Origin: Hydractinia symbiolongicarpus
Lineage: Eukaryota > Cnidaria > Hydrozoa > Anthoathecata > Hydractiniidae
Reading direction: 5' to 3'
Length of the DNA stretch: 64,000 bases
NCBI RefSeq assembly: GCF_029227915.1
Contig: NC_079877.1
Span: 29,847,851 to 29,911,850 of the forward strand
The notes under the pieces were generated by a model that saw only the letters and a list, made by a program, of their open reading frames with translations, had not been told where the DNA came from and ran no database searches. This document shows, piece by piece, positions 1 through 11,751 of this stretch (position 1 is its first letter; every line of letters starts with the position of its first letter). Both the position numbers and the translations under genes were made by a program.

Positions 1-491
1 AATGTCCTCGGACAGAGAATATTGATTACGCTTAAAAACTTCGTCCCCAGAAAGACGCAAATTTGAGAAAAAGTATAATTAATAAGTGTTTGTCGCATTG
101 GGGAAAAATGTCACTTGTACCACTTGATTTTGCGGAAAATTTTGTTTATTTTACGAAATAGAGATCTAAAGCGTTTAAACGACAGGAGATTTGGATTTAC
201 AGCTTGTTAAGAGCGATAGTCCGAATGAAACGGTCTTACAGTCATGTTAAACATTTTTCTTGATAATTGCATAATATTTAACATTTAACCCACAAGAGTA
301 TAATTTTCGGCGTTTGATTATTGTACCTACGCAATGTGAACTTGTCAAAGTTTACTTGTCAAGGGACAGACTTAGGACGTCGGATCTTAAGTTAATTGGT
401 CAGAGCAAAAACCTTCCTGCTAATGTCAGAATAAGCCATTTTTGGTTTACTTGAACTTTTTTGGGTTGGGGATTTTATATCTTAAAAATAA

Positions 492-573
492 GGCAGGATG
501 GGCCAGAGGTCTAAGGCGCTGGTATTAGGCACCAGTCACTTCGGTGGCGCGAGTTCGAATCTCGCTCCTGTCA
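492..573 (+). tRNA. tRNA-Leu(UAG), altered A box
   Basis: This is an 82-nt class II fold with acceptor GGCAGGA/TCCTGTC and an intact T arm. The anticodon loop is ATTAGGC, so the anticodon is TAG with T32 changed to A. The A box reads TGGGCCAGAGG where other copies have TGGCCGAGCGG, so Pol III recognition may be weak. Confidence 0.65.
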
Positions 574-958
574 ACTAATCATACAAGTCTGAAAAGTACG
601 TCGGACAAACGTTTTTATTTTCGTTTAACCATTTTGCCTAGAAAAATGCGCGAACGTTTAAGAAGGATGTATCACAAGTTTCGCTTGCATGCGGGACGGG
701 ATCGCTAAAACTGCTTGACTGTGCAGGTATTTCCGCCCACAATCAGGCAAAACTCTCTAAATTGATGAAAAGTCAGGGGACGAATACACTTGCAATGGAA
801 TGTGCAGAGCTGGTTGGGCATTAACGTATTATTTTGCGTCACTTACTTATTTGAATTTTTCATATATTTCGTTCATTTTTACATGTCATCTAGTGCTTAA
901 ATACGCGTAAATACTATTTTCTTTGCACTCTCGTCGACATTATGTATTTGAAAAACCG

Positions 959-1040
959 GGCAGGATGGCCGAGCGGTCTAAGGCGCTGGTTTAAGGCACC
1001 AGTCACTTCGGTGGCGCGAGTTCGAATCTCGCTCCTGTCA
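959..1040 (+). tRNA. tRNA-Leu(AAG), intact (reference copy)
   Basis: The acceptor is GGCAGGA paired with TCCTGTC (one G-T pair at position 2), with discriminator A. The A box is TGGCCGAGCGG. The anticodon stem is CTGGT/ACCAG with loop TTAAGGC, giving anticodon AAG. The variable arm is CAC-TTCG-GTG, the T stem GCGAG/CTCGC, and the B box GTTCGAATC. At 82 nt it matches the usual eukaryotic tRNA-Leu length. A34 would normally be deaminated to inosine, reading CUU/CUC/CUA. Confidence 0.93.
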
Positions 1041-1551
1041 TCTTATATCGCATGACCGGAAATGTCCTCGGACAGAGAATATTGCTTACGCTTAAAAACT
1101 TCGTCCCCAGAAAAACGCAAATTTTAGAAAAAGTATAATTGACAAGTCTTTGTCGCATTGGGGTAAAGTGTCACTTGTACCACTTGATTTTGCGAAAAAT
1201 TTCGTTTATTTTTCGAAACAGAGATCTAAAGCGTTTAAACGACAGGAGATTTGGATTTACAGCTTGTTAAGAGCGATAGTCCGAATGAAACGTTCTTACA
1301 GTCATGTTCAACATTTTTCTTGATAATTGCATAATTTTTAACATTTAACCCACAAGAGTATAATTTTCGGCGTTTCATTATTGTACCCACGCAATGTGAA
1401 TTTGTCAAAGTTTACTTGTCAAGGGACAGACTTAGCAATTCGAATCTTAGGTTAATTGGTTAGAACAAAAATCTTCCTGCTAATGTCAGCATAAGCCATT
1501 TTTGGTTTACTTGAACTTTTTTGATAGGGGGATTTTATTTCTTAAAAAATA

Positions 1552-1633
1552 GGCATGATGGCCGAGCGGTCTAAGGCGCTGGTTTTAGGCACCAGTCACT
1601 TCGGTGGCGCGAGTTCGAATCTCGCTCCCGTGA
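1552..1633 (+). tRNA. tRNA-Leu(UAG)-like, mispaired acceptor
   Basis: Anticodon loop TTTAGGC, A box and B box are intact. The acceptor halves GGCATGA and TCCCGTG mispair at positions 1, 4 and 5, so this is probably a decaying copy. Confidence 0.6.
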
Positions 1634-2018
1634 ACTAATCATACATGTTTCAAAAGTATATCGAACAAACGTTTTTATTTCCGCTTAACTATTTTGCCTA
1701 GAAAAAAGCGCGAACGTTTAAAAAGGATGTTTCACAAGTTTCGCTTGCATGCAGGACGGAATCACTAAAACTGCTTGACTGTGCAGGTAATTCTTCCCAC
1801 AATCAGGCAAAACTATCTAAATTGATGAAAAGTCACGGGACGAATGCACTTGCATTGGAATGGGCAGAACTGGTTGGGTATCAACGTATTATTTAGCGTC
1901 ACTTAGTTATTTGAATTTTTCATACATTTTGGTCATTTTTACATGTCATCTAGTGCTTAAATACGCGTAAATACTATTTTCTCTGCACGCTTGTCGACAT
2001 TATGTATTTGAAAAACCG

Positions 2019-2042
2019 GGCAGGATGGCCGAGCGGTATAAG
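2019..2042 (+). pseudogene. tRNA-Leu 5' fragment
   Basis: Only the 5' acceptor strand and D arm remain. The sequence then jumps to spacer DNA (TATTATTTTGCG) at the junction of the 1,216-base variant. Confidence 0.85.
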
Positions 2043-2174
2043 TATTATTTTGCGTCACTTACTTATTTGAATTTTTCATATATTTCGTTCATTTTTACAT
2101 GTCATCTAGTGCTTAAATACGCGTAAATACTATTTTCTTTGCACTCTCGTCGACATTATGTATTTGAAAAACCG

Positions 2175-2256
2175 GGCAGGATGGCCGAGCGGTCTAAGGC
2201 GCTGGTTTAAGGCACCAGTCACTTCGGTGGCGCGAGTTCGAATCTCGCTCCTGTCA
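2175..2256 (+). tRNA. tRNA-Leu(AAG), intact
   Basis: Matches the copy at 959 in every stem, the anticodon loop and both promoter boxes. Confidence 0.92.
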
Positions 2257-2767
2257 TCTTATATCGCATGACCGGAAATGTCCTCGGACAGAGAATATTG
2301 CTTACGCTTAAAAACTTCGTCCCCAGAAAAACGCAAATTTTAGAAAAAGTATAATTGACAAGTCTTTGTCGCATTGGGGTAAAGTGTCACTTGTACCACT
2401 TGATTTTGCGAAAAATTTCGTTTATTTTTCGAAACAGAGATCTAAAGCGTTTAAACGACAGGAGATTTGGATTTACAGCTTGTTAAGAGCGATAGTCCGA
2501 ATGAAACGTTCTTACAGTCATGTTCAACATTTTTCTTGATAATTGCATAATTTTTAACATTTAACCCACAAGAGTATAATTTTCGGCGTTTCATTATTGT
2601 ACCCACGCAATGTGAATTTGTCAAAGTTTACTTGTCAAGGGACAGACTTAGCAATTCGAATCTTAGGTTAATTGGTTAGAACAAAAATCTTCCTGCTAAT
2701 GTCAGCATAAGCCATTTTTGGTTTACTTGAACTTTTTTGATAGGGGGATTTTATTTCTTAAAAAATA

Positions 2768-2849
2768 GGCATGATGGCCGAGCGGTCTAAGGCGCTGGTT
2801 TTAGGCACCAGTCACTTCGGTGGCGCGAGTTCGAATCTCGCTCCCGTGA
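2768..2849 (+). tRNA. tRNA-Leu(UAG)-like, mispaired acceptor
   Basis: Same form as 1552: acceptor GGCATGA/TCCCGTG with three mismatches, remainder intact. Confidence 0.6.
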
Positions 2850-3234
2850 ACTAATCATACATGTTTCAAAAGTATATCGAACAAACGTTTTTATTTCCGC
2901 TTAACTATTTTGCCTAGAAAAAAGCGCGAACGTTTAAAAAGGATGTTTCACAAGTTTCGCTTGCATGCAGGACGGAATCACTAAAACTGCTTGACTGTGC
3001 AGGTAATTCTTCCCACAATCAGGCAAAACTATCTAAATTGATGAAAAGTCACGGGACGAATGCACTTGCATTGGAATGGGCAGAACTGGTTGGGTATCAA
3101 CGTATTATTTAGCGTCACTTAGTTATTTGAATTTTTCATACATTTTGGTCATTTTTACATGTCATCTAGTGCTTAAATACGCGTAAATACTATTTTCTCT
3201 GCACGCTTGTCGACATTATGTATTTGAAAAACCG

Positions 3235-3258
3235 GGCAGGATGGCCGAGCGGTATAAG
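3235..3258 (+). pseudogene. tRNA-Leu 5' fragment
   Basis: Second 1,216-base junction. Only acceptor 5' strand and D arm remain. Confidence 0.85.
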
Positions 3259-3390
3259 TATTATTTTGCGTCACTTACTTATTTGAATTTTTCATATATT
3301 TCGTTCATTTTTACATGTCATCTAGTGCTTAAATACGCGTAAATACTATTTTCTTTGCACTCTCGTCGACATTATGTATTTGAAAAACCG

Positions 3391-3472
3391 GGCAGGATGG
3401 CCGAGCGGTCTAAGGCGCTGGTTTAAGGCTCCAGTCACTTCGGTGGCACGAGTTCGAATCTCGCTCCTGTCA
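3391..3472 (+). tRNA. tRNA-Leu(AAG), two stem mismatches
   Basis: Anticodon AAG. The last anticodon-stem pair is T-T (GGCTCCAG instead of GGCACCAG), and the T stem starts ACGAG, giving one A-C mismatch. Confidence 0.7.
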
Positions 3473-3983
3473 TCTTATATCGCATGACCGGAAATGTCCT
3501 CGGACAGAGAATATTGCTTACGCTTAAAAACTTCGTCCCCAGAAAAACGCAAATTTTAGAAAAAGTATAATTGACAAGTCTTTGTCGCATTGGGGTAAAG
3601 TGTCACTTGTACCACTTGATTTTGCGAAAAATTTCGTTTATTTTTCGAAACAGAGATCTAAAGCGTTTAAACGACAGGAGATTTGGATTTACAGCTTGTT
3701 AAGAGCGATAGTCCGAATGAAACGTTCTTACAGTCATGTTCAACATTTTTCTTGATAATTGCATAATTTTTAACATTTAACCCACAAGAGTATAATTTTC
3801 GGCGTTTCATTATTGTACCCACGCAATGTGAATTTGTCAAAGTTTACTTGTCAAGGGACAGACTTAGCAATTCGAATCTTAGGTTAATTGGTTAGAACAA
3901 AAATCTTCCTGCTAATGTCAGCATAAGCCATTTTTGGTTTACTTGAACTTTTTTGATAGGGGGATTTTATTTCTTAAAAAATA

Positions 3984-4065
3984 GGCATGATGGCCGAGCG
4001 GTCTAAGGCGCTGGTTTTAGGCACCAGTCACTTCGGTGGCGCGAGTTCGAATCTCGCTCCCGTGA
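3984..4065 (+). tRNA. tRNA-Leu(UAG)-like, mispaired acceptor
   Basis: Acceptor GGCATGA/TCCCGTG as at 1552; anticodon TAG. Confidence 0.6.
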
Positions 4066-4450
4066 ACTAATCATACATGTTTCAAAAGTATATCGAACAA
4101 ACGTTTTTATTTCCGCTTAACTATTTTGCCTAGAAAAAAGCGCGAACGTTTAAAAAGGATGTTTCACAAGTTTCGCTTGCATGCAGGACGGAATCACTAA
4201 AACTGCTTGACTGTGCAGGTAATTCTTCCCACAATCAGGCAAAACTATCTAAATTGATGAAAAGTCACGGGACGAATGCACTTGCATTGGAATGGGCAGA
4301 ACTGGTTGGGTATCAACGTATTATTTAGCGTCACTTAGTTATTTGAATTTTTCATACATTTTGGTCATTTTTACATGTCATCTAGTGCTTAAATACGCGT
4401 AAATACTATTTTCTCTGCACACTTGTCGACATTATGTATTTGAAAAACCG

Positions 4451-4474
4451 GGCAGGATGGCCGAGCGGTATAAG
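4451..4474 (+). pseudogene. tRNA-Leu 5' fragment
   Basis: Third 1,216-base junction. Confidence 0.85.
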
Positions 4475-4606
4475 TATTATTTTGCGTCACTTACTTATTT
4501 GAATTTTTCATATATTTCGTTCATTTTTACATGTCATCTAGTGCTTAAATACGCGTAAATACTATTTTCTCTGCACGCTTGTCGACATTATGTATTTGAA
4601 AAACCG

Positions 4607-4688
4607 GGCAGGATGGCCGAGCGGTATAAGGCGCTGGGTTAAGGCACCAGTCACTTCAGTGGCGCGAGTTTGAATCACGCTCCTGTCA
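4607..4688 (+). tRNA. tRNA-Leu(AAG)-like, degenerate
   Basis: Anticodon AAG. The anticodon stem is CTGGG/ACCAG (G-A mismatch). The B box is GTTTGAATC rather than GTTCGAATC, and the T stem GCGAG/CACGC has an A-A mismatch. Probably a pseudogene. Confidence 0.5.
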
Positions 4689-5199
4689 TCTTATATTGCA
4701 TGACCGGAAATGTCCTCGGACAGAGAATATTGATTACGCTTAAAAACTTCGTCCCCAGAAAGACGCAAATTTTAGAAAAAGTATAATTAACAAGTCTTTG
4801 TCGCATTGGGTTAAAGTGTCACTTGTACCACTTGATTTTGCGAAAAATTTCGTTTATTTTTCGAAACAGAGATCTAAAGCGTTTAAACGACAGGAGATTT
4901 GGATTTACAGCTTGTTAAGAGCATTTGTCCGAATGAAACGTTCTTACAGTCATGTTCAACATTTTTCTTGATAATTGCATAATTTTTAACATTTAACCCA
5001 CAAGAGTATAATTTTCGGCGTTTCATTATTGTACCCACGCAATGTGAACTTGTCAAAGTTTACTTGTCAAGGGACAGACTTAGCAATTCGGATCTTAGGT
5101 TAATTGGTTAGAACAAAAATCTTCCTGCTAATGTCAGCATAAGCCATTTTTGGTTTACTTGAACTTTTTTGAGACGGGGATTTTATTTCTTAAAAAATA

Positions 5200-5281
5200 G
5201 TCATGATGGCCGAGCGGTCTAAGGCGCTGGTTTTAGGCACCAGTCACTTCGGTGGCGCGAGTTCGAATCTCGCTCCTGTCA
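5200..5281 (+). tRNA. tRNA-Leu(UAG)-like, two acceptor mismatches
   Basis: Acceptor GTCATGA/TCCTGTC mispairs at positions 2 and 5. The anticodon TAG and T arm are intact. Confidence 0.6.
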
Positions 5282-5666
5282 ACTAATCATACAAGTCTGA
5301 AAAGTACGTCGGACAAACGTTTTTATTTTCGTTTAACCATTTTGCCTAGAAAAATGCGCGAACGTTTAAGAAGGATGTATCACAAGTTTCGCTTGCATGC
5401 GGGACGGGATCGCTAAAACTGCTTGACTGTGCAGGTATTTCCGCCCACAATCAGGCAAAACTCTCTAAATTGATGAAAAGTCAGGGGACGAATACACTTG
5501 CAATGGAATGTGCAGAGCTGGTTGGGCATTAACGTATTATTTTGCGTCACTTACTTATTTGAATTTTTCATATATTTCGTTCATTTTTACATGTCATCTA
5601 GTGCTTAAATACGCGTAAATACTATTTTCTTTGCACTCTCGTCGACATTATGTATTTGAAAAACCG

Positions 5667-5748
5667 GGCAGGATGGCCGAGCGGTCTAAGGCGCTGGTTT
5701 AAGGCACCAGTCACTTCGGTGGCGCGAGTTCGAATCTCGCTCCTGTCA
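5667..5748 (+). tRNA. tRNA-Leu(AAG), intact
   Basis: Identical to the copy at 959 in all stems, loop and boxes; it lies in the block duplicated at a 4,708-base offset. Confidence 0.92.
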
Positions 5749-6259
5749 TCTTATATCGCATGACCGGAAATGTCCTCGGACAGAGAATATTGCTTACGCT
5801 TAAAAACTTCGTCCCCAGAAAAACGCAAATTTTAGAAAAAGTATAATTGACAAGTCTTTGTCGCATTGGGGTAAAGTGTCACTTGTACCACTTGATTTTG
5901 CGAAAAATTTCGTTTATTTTTCGAAACAGAGATCTAAAGCGTTTAAACGACAGGAGATTTGGATTTACAGCTTGTTAAGAGCGATAGTCCGAATGAAACG
6001 TTCTTACAGTCATGTTCAACATTTTTCTTGATAATTGCATAATTTTTAACATTTAACCCACAAGAGTATAATTTTCGGCGTTTCATTATTGTACCCACGC
6101 AATGTGAATTTGTCAAAGTTTACTTGTCAAGGGACAGACTTAGCAATTCGAATCTTAGGTTAATTGGTTAGAACAAAAATCTTCCTGCTAATGTCAGCAT
6201 AAGCCATTTTTGGTTTACTTGAACTTTTTTGATAGGGGGATTTTATTTCTTAAAAAATA

Positions 6260-6341
6260 GGCATGATGGCCGAGCGGTCTAAGGCGCTGGTTTTAGGCAC
6301 CAGTCACTTCGGTGGCGCGAGTTCGAATCTCGCTCCCGTGA
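6260..6341 (+). tRNA. tRNA-Leu(UAG)-like, mispaired acceptor
   Basis: Acceptor GGCATGA/TCCCGTG; counterpart of the copy at 1552. Confidence 0.6.
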
Positions 6342-6726
6342 ACTAATCATACATGTTTCAAAAGTATATCGAACAAACGTTTTTATTTCCGCTTAACTAT
6401 TTTGCCTAGAAAAAAGCGCGAACGTTTAAAAAGGATGTTTCACAAGTTTCGCTTGCATGCAGGACGGAATCACTAAAACTGCTTGACTGTGCAGGTAATT
6501 CTTCCCACAATCAGGCAAAACTATCTAAATTGATGAAAAGTCACGGGACGAATGCACTTGCATTGGAATGGGCAGAACTGGTTGGGTATCAACGTATTAT
6601 TTAGCGTCACTTAGTTATTTGAATTTTTCATACATTTTGGTCATTTTTACATGTCATCTAGTGCTTAAATACGCGTAAATACTATTTTCTCTGCACGCTT
6701 GTCGACATTATGTATTTGAAAAACCG

Positions 6727-6750
6727 GGCAGGATGGCCGAGCGGTATAAG
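6727..6750 (+). pseudogene. tRNA-Leu 5' fragment
   Basis: Fourth occurrence of the 1,216-base junction, 4,708 bases after the first. Confidence 0.85.
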
Positions 6751-6882
6751 TATTATTTTGCGTCACTTACTTATTTGAATTTTTCATATATTTCGTTCAT
6801 TTTTACATGTCATCTAGTGCTTAAATACGCGTAAATACTATTTTCTTTGCACTCTCGTCGACATTATGTATTTGAAAAACCG

Positions 6883-6964
6883 GGCAGGATGGCCGAGCGG
6901 TCTAAGGCGCTGGTTTAAGGCACCAGTCACTTCGGTGGCGCGAGTTCGAATCTCGCTCCTGTCA
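6883..6964 (+). tRNA. tRNA-Leu(AAG), intact
   Basis: All stems and both boxes agree with the copy at 959. Confidence 0.92.
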
Positions 6965-7475
6965 TCTTATATCGCATGACCGGAAATGTCCTCGGACAGA
7001 GAATATTGCTTACGCTTAAAAACTTCGTCCCCAGAAAAACGCTAATTTTAGAAAAAGTATAATTGACAAGTCTTTGTCGCATTGGGGTAAAGTGTCACTT
7101 GTACCACTTGATTTTGCGAAAAATTTCGTTTATTTTTCGAAACAGAGATCTAAAGCGTTTAAACGACAGGAGATTTGGATTTACAGCTTGTTAAGAGCGA
7201 TAGTCCGAATGAAACGTTCTTACAGTCATGTTCAACATTTTTCTTGATAATTGCATAATTTTTAACATTTAACCCACAAGAGTATAATTTTCGGCGTTTC
7301 ATTATTGTACCCACGCAATGTGAATTTGTCAAAGTTTACTTGTCAAGGGACAGACTTAGCAATTCGAATCTTAGGTTAATTGGTTAGAACAAAAATCTTC
7401 CTGCTAATGTCAGCATAAGCCATTTTTGGTTTACTTGAACTTTTTTGATAGGGGGATTTTATTTCTTAAAAAATA

Positions 7476-7557
7476 GGCATGATGGCCGAGCGGTCTAAGG
7501 CGCTGGTTTTAGGCACCAGTCACTTCGGTGGCGCGAGTTGGAATCTCGCTCCCGTGA
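7476..7557 (+). tRNA. tRNA-Leu(UAG)-like, B box altered
   Basis: The acceptor is mispaired as at 1552. In addition the T loop reads GTTGGAATC in place of GTTCGAATC, which damages the B box. Confidence 0.5.
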
Positions 7558-7942
7558 ACTAATCATACATGTTTCAAAAGTATATCGAACAAACGTTTTT
7601 ATTTCCGCTTAACTATTTTGCCTAGAAAAAAGCGCGAACGTTTAAAAAGGATGTTTCACAAGTTTCGCTTGCATGCAGGACGGAATCACTAAAACTGCTT
7701 GACTGTGCAGGTAATTCTTCCCACAATCAGGCAAAACTATCTAAATTGATGAAAAGTCACGGGACGAATGCACTTGCAATGGAATGGGCAGAACTGGTTG
7801 GGTATCAACGTATTATTTAGCGTCACTTAGTTATTTGAATTTTTCATACATTTTGGTCATTTTTACATGTCATCTAGTGCTTAAATACGCGTAAATACTA
7901 TTTTCTCTGCACGCTTGTCGACATTATGTATTTGAAAAACCG

Positions 7943-8024
7943 GGCAGGATGGCCGAGCGGTATAAGGCGCTGGGTTAAGGCACCAGTCACTTCAGTGGCG
8001 CGAGTTTGAATCACGCTCCTGTCA
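7943..8024 (+). tRNA. tRNA-Leu(AAG)-like, degenerate
   Basis: Same damaged form as 4607: CTGGG/ACCAG, B box GTTTGAATC, T stem GCGAG/CACGC. Confidence 0.5.
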
Positions 8025-8535
8025 TCTTATATTGCATGACCGGAAATGTCCTCGGACAGAGAATATTGATTACGCTTTAAAACTTCGTCCCCAGAAAGAC
8101 GCAAATTTTAGAAAAAGTATAATTAACAAGTCTTTGTCGCATTGGGTTAAAGTGTCACTTGTACCACTTGATTTTGCGAAAAATTTCGTTTATTTTTCGA
8201 AACAGAGATCTAAAGCGTTTAAACGACAGGAGATTTGGATTTACAGCTTGTTAAGAGCATTTGTCCGAATGAAACGTTCTTACAGTCATGTTCAACATTT
8301 TTCTTGATAATTGCATAATTTTTAACATTTAACCCACAAGAGTATAATTTTCGGCGTTTCATTATTGTACCCACGCAATGTGAATTTGTCAAAGTTTACT
8401 TGTCAAGGGACAGACTTAGCAATTCGAATCTTAGGTTAATTGGTTAGAACAAAAATCTTCCTGCTAATGTCAGCATAAGCCATTTTTGGTTTACTTGAAC
8501 TTTTTTGATAGGGGGATTTTATTTCTTAAAAAATA

Positions 8536-8617
8536 GGCATGATGGCCGAGCGGTCTAAGGCGCTGGTTTTAGGCACCAGTCACTTCAGTGGCGCGAGTTC
8601 GAATCTCGCTCCCGTGA
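8536..8617 (+). tRNA. tRNA-Leu(UAG)-like, mispaired acceptor
   Basis: Acceptor GGCATGA/TCCCGTG. The variable-arm loop is TTCA. Confidence 0.6.
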
Positions 8618-9002
8618 ACTAATCATACATGTTTCAAAAGTATATCGAACAAACGTTTTTATTTCCGCTTAACTATTTTGCCTAGAAAAAAGCGCGAACG
8701 TTTAAAAAGGATGTTTCACAAGTTTCGCTTGCATGCAGGACGGAATCACTAAAACTGCTTGACTGTGCAGGTAATTCTTCCCACAATCAGGCAAAACTAT
8801 CTAAATTGATGAAAAGTCACGGGACGAATGCACTTGCAATGGAATGGGCAGAACTGGTTGGGTATCAACGTATTATTTAGCGTCACTTAGTTATTTGAAT
8901 TTTTCATACATTTTGGTCATTTTTACATGTCATCTAGTGCTTAAATACGCGTAAATACTATTTTCTCTGCACGCTTGTCGACATTATGTATTTGAAAAAC
9001 CG

Positions 9003-9084
9003 GGCAGGATGGCCGAGCGGTATAAGGCGCTGGGTTAAGGCACCAGTCACTTCAGTGGCGCGAGTTTGAATCACGCTCCTGTCA
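9003..9084 (+). tRNA. tRNA-Leu(AAG)-like, degenerate
   Basis: Same damaged form as 4607 and 7943, from a unit duplicated at 1,060 bases. Confidence 0.5.
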
Positions 9085-9595
9085 TCTTATATTGCATGAC
9101 CGGAAATGTCCTCGGACAGAGAATATTGATTACGCTTTAAAACTTCGTCCCCAGAAAGACGCAAATTTTAGAAAAAGTATAATTAACAAGTCTTTGTCGC
9201 ATTGGGTTAAAGTGTCACTTGTACCACTTGATTTTGCGAAAAATTTCGTTTATTTTTCGAAACAGAGATCTAAAGCGTTTAAACGACAGGAGATTTGGAT
9301 TTACAGCTTGTTAAGAGCATTTGTCCGAATGAAACGTTCTTACAGTCATGTTCAACATTTTTCTTGATAATTGCATAATTTTTAACATTTAACCCACAAG
9401 AGTATAATTTTCGGCGTTTCATTATTGTACCCACGCAATGTGAACTTGTCAAAGTTTACTTGTCAAGGGACAGACTTAGCAATTCGGATCTTAGGTTAAT
9501 TGGTTAGAACAAAAATCTTCCTGCTAATGTCAGCATAAGCCATTTTTGGTTTACTTGAACTTTTTTGAGACGGGGATTTTATTTCTTAAAAAATA

Positions 9596-9677
9596 GTCAT
9601 GATGGCCGAGCGGTCTAAGGCGCTGGTTTTAGGCACCAGTCACTTCGGTGGCGCGAGTTCGAATCTCGCTCCCGTGA
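9596..9677 (+). tRNA. tRNA-Leu(UAG)-like, mispaired acceptor
   Basis: Acceptor GTCATGA/TCCCGTG has four mismatches. Anticodon TAG and B box are kept. Confidence 0.5.
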
Positions 9678-10061
9678 ACTAATCATACATGTTTCAAAAG
9701 TATATCGAACAAACGTTTTTATTTCCGCTTAACTATTTTGCCTAGGAAAAAGCGCGAACGTTTAAAAAGGATGTTTCACAAGTTTCGCTTGCATGCAGGA
9801 CGGGATCACTAAAACTGCTTGACTGTGCAGGTAATTCCTCCCACAATCAGGCAAAACTATCTAAATTGATGAAAAGTCACGGGACGAATGCACTTGCAAT
9901 GGAATGGGCAGAGCTGGTTGGGTATCAACGTATTATTTTGCGTCACTTACTTATTTGAATTTTTCATACATTTGGTCATTTTTACATGTCATCTAGTGCT
10001 TAAATGCGCGTAAATACTATTTTCTCTGCACGCTTGTCGACATTATGCATTTGAAAAACCG

Positions 10062-10143
10062 GGCAGGATGGACGAGCGGTCTAAGGCGCTGGTTTAAGGC
10101 ACCAGTCATTTCGGAGGCGCGAGTTCGAATATCGCTCCTGTCA
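10062..10143 (+). tRNA. tRNA-Leu(AAG), A-box change
   Basis: The A box reads TGGACGAGCGG and the T stem GCGAG/ATCGC has one mismatch. Anticodon AAG. About 20 bases of the normal 3' flank are missing just downstream. Confidence 0.7.
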
Positions 10144-10632
10144 TCTTATATCGCAGAGAATATTGATTACGCTTAAAAACTTCGTCCCCAGAAAGACGCA
10201 AATTTGAGAAAAAGTATAATTAATAAGTGTTTGTCGCATTGGGGAAAAATGTCACTTGTACCACTTGATTTTGCGGAAAATTTCGTTTATTTTACGAAAT
10301 AGAGATCTAACGCGTTTAAACGACAGGAGATTTGGATTTACAGCTTGTTAAGAGCGATAGTCCGAATGAAACGGTCTTACAGTCATGTTAAACATTTTTC
10401 TTGATAATTGCATAATATTTAACATTTAACCCACAAGAGTATAATTTTCGGCGTTTGATTATTGTACCTACGCAATAGGAACTTGTCAAAGTTTACTTGT
10501 CAAGGGACAGACTTAGGACGTCGGATCTTAAGTTAATTGGTCAGAGCAAAAACCTTCCTGCTAATGTCAGAATAAGCCATTTGTGGTTTACTTGAACTTT
10601 TTTGGGACAGGGATTTTATATCTTAAAAATAA

Positions 10633-10714
10633 GGCAGGATGGCCGAGCGGTCTAAGGCGCTGGTTTTAGGCACCAGTCACTTCGGTGGCGCGAGTTCGAA
10701 TCTCGCTCCCGTGA
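10633..10714 (+). tRNA. tRNA-Leu(UAG), two acceptor mismatches
   Basis: 5' strand GGCAGGA is of the intact type but 3' strand TCCCGTG of the degenerate type. It therefore looks like a conversion or crossover hybrid inside the gene. Confidence 0.6.
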
Positions 10715-11098
10715 ACTAATCATACATGTTTCAAAAGTATATCGAACAAACGTTTTTATTTCCGCTTAACTATTTTGCCTAGGAAAAAGCGCGAACGTTT
10801 AAAAAGGATGTTTCACAAGTTTCGCTTGCATGCAGGACGGGATCACTAAAACTGCTTGACTGTGCAGGTAATTCCTCCCACAATCAGGCAAAACTATCTA
10901 AATTGATGAAAAGTCACGGGACGAATGCACTTGCAATGGAATGGGCAGAGCTGGTTGGGTATCAACGTATTATTTTGCGTCACTTACTTATTTGAATTTT
11001 TCATACATTTGGTCATTTTTACATGTCATCTAGTGCTTAAATGCGCGTAAATACTATTTTCTCTGCACGCTTGTCGACATTATGCATTTGAAAAACCG

Positions 11099-11180
11099 GG
11101 CAGGATGGACGAGCGGTCTAAGGCGCTGGTTTAAGGCACCAGTCATTTCGGAGGCGCGAGTTCGAATATCGCTCCTGTCA
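11099..11180 (+). tRNA. tRNA-Leu(AAG), A-box change
   Basis: Copy of 10062, 1,037 bases later, with the same TGGACGAG A box, T-stem mismatch and 3' flank deletion. Confidence 0.7.
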
Positions 11181-11669
11181 TCTTATATCGCAGAGAATAT
11201 TGATTACGCTTAAAAACTTCGTCCCCAGAAAGACGCAAATTTGAGAAAAAGTATAATTAATAAGTGTTTGTCGCATTGGGGAAAAATGTCACTTGTACCA
11301 CTTGATTTTGCGGAAAATTTCGTTTATTTTACGAAATAGAGATCTAACGCGTTTAAACGACAGGAGATTTGGATTTACAGCTTGTTAAGAGCGATAGTCC
11401 GAATGAAACGGTCTTACAGTCATGTTAAACATTTTTCTTGATAATTGCATAATATTTAACATTTAACCCACAAGAGTATAATTTTCGGCGTTTGATTATT
11501 GTACCTACGCAATAGGAACTTGTCAAAGTTTACTTGTCAAGGGACAGACTTAGGACGTCGGATCTTAAGTTAATTGGTCAGAGCAAAAACCTTCCTGCTA
11601 ATGTCAGAATAAGCCATTTGTGGTTTACTTGAACTTTTTTGGGACAGGGATTTTATATCTTAAAAATAA

Positions 11670-11751
11670 GGCAGGATGGCCCAGGGGTCTAAGGCGCTGG
11701 TTTTAGGCACCAGTCACTTCGGTGGCGCGAGTTCGAATCTCGCTCCTGTCA
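11670..11751 (+). tRNA. tRNA-Leu(UAG), altered A box
   Basis: Acceptor, anticodon arm and T arm are intact. The A box is TGGCCCAGGGG. Confidence 0.7.

Larger units (their letters stand above)
827..4474 (+). repeat. Three copies of a 1,216-base variant unit
   Basis: Copies lie at about 827-2042, 2043-3258 and 3259-4474, with a further one at 5535-6750. In each, the AAG gene at the end breaks off after its D arm (GGTATAAG) and the sequence jumps back to the spacer upstream of an AAG gene. About 157 bases are therefore repeated, and each copy has a truncated plus a complete AAG gene. The copies are almost identical. The block 573-3258 also matches 5281-7966 at a constant offset of 4,708 bases. 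Confidence 0.85.
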
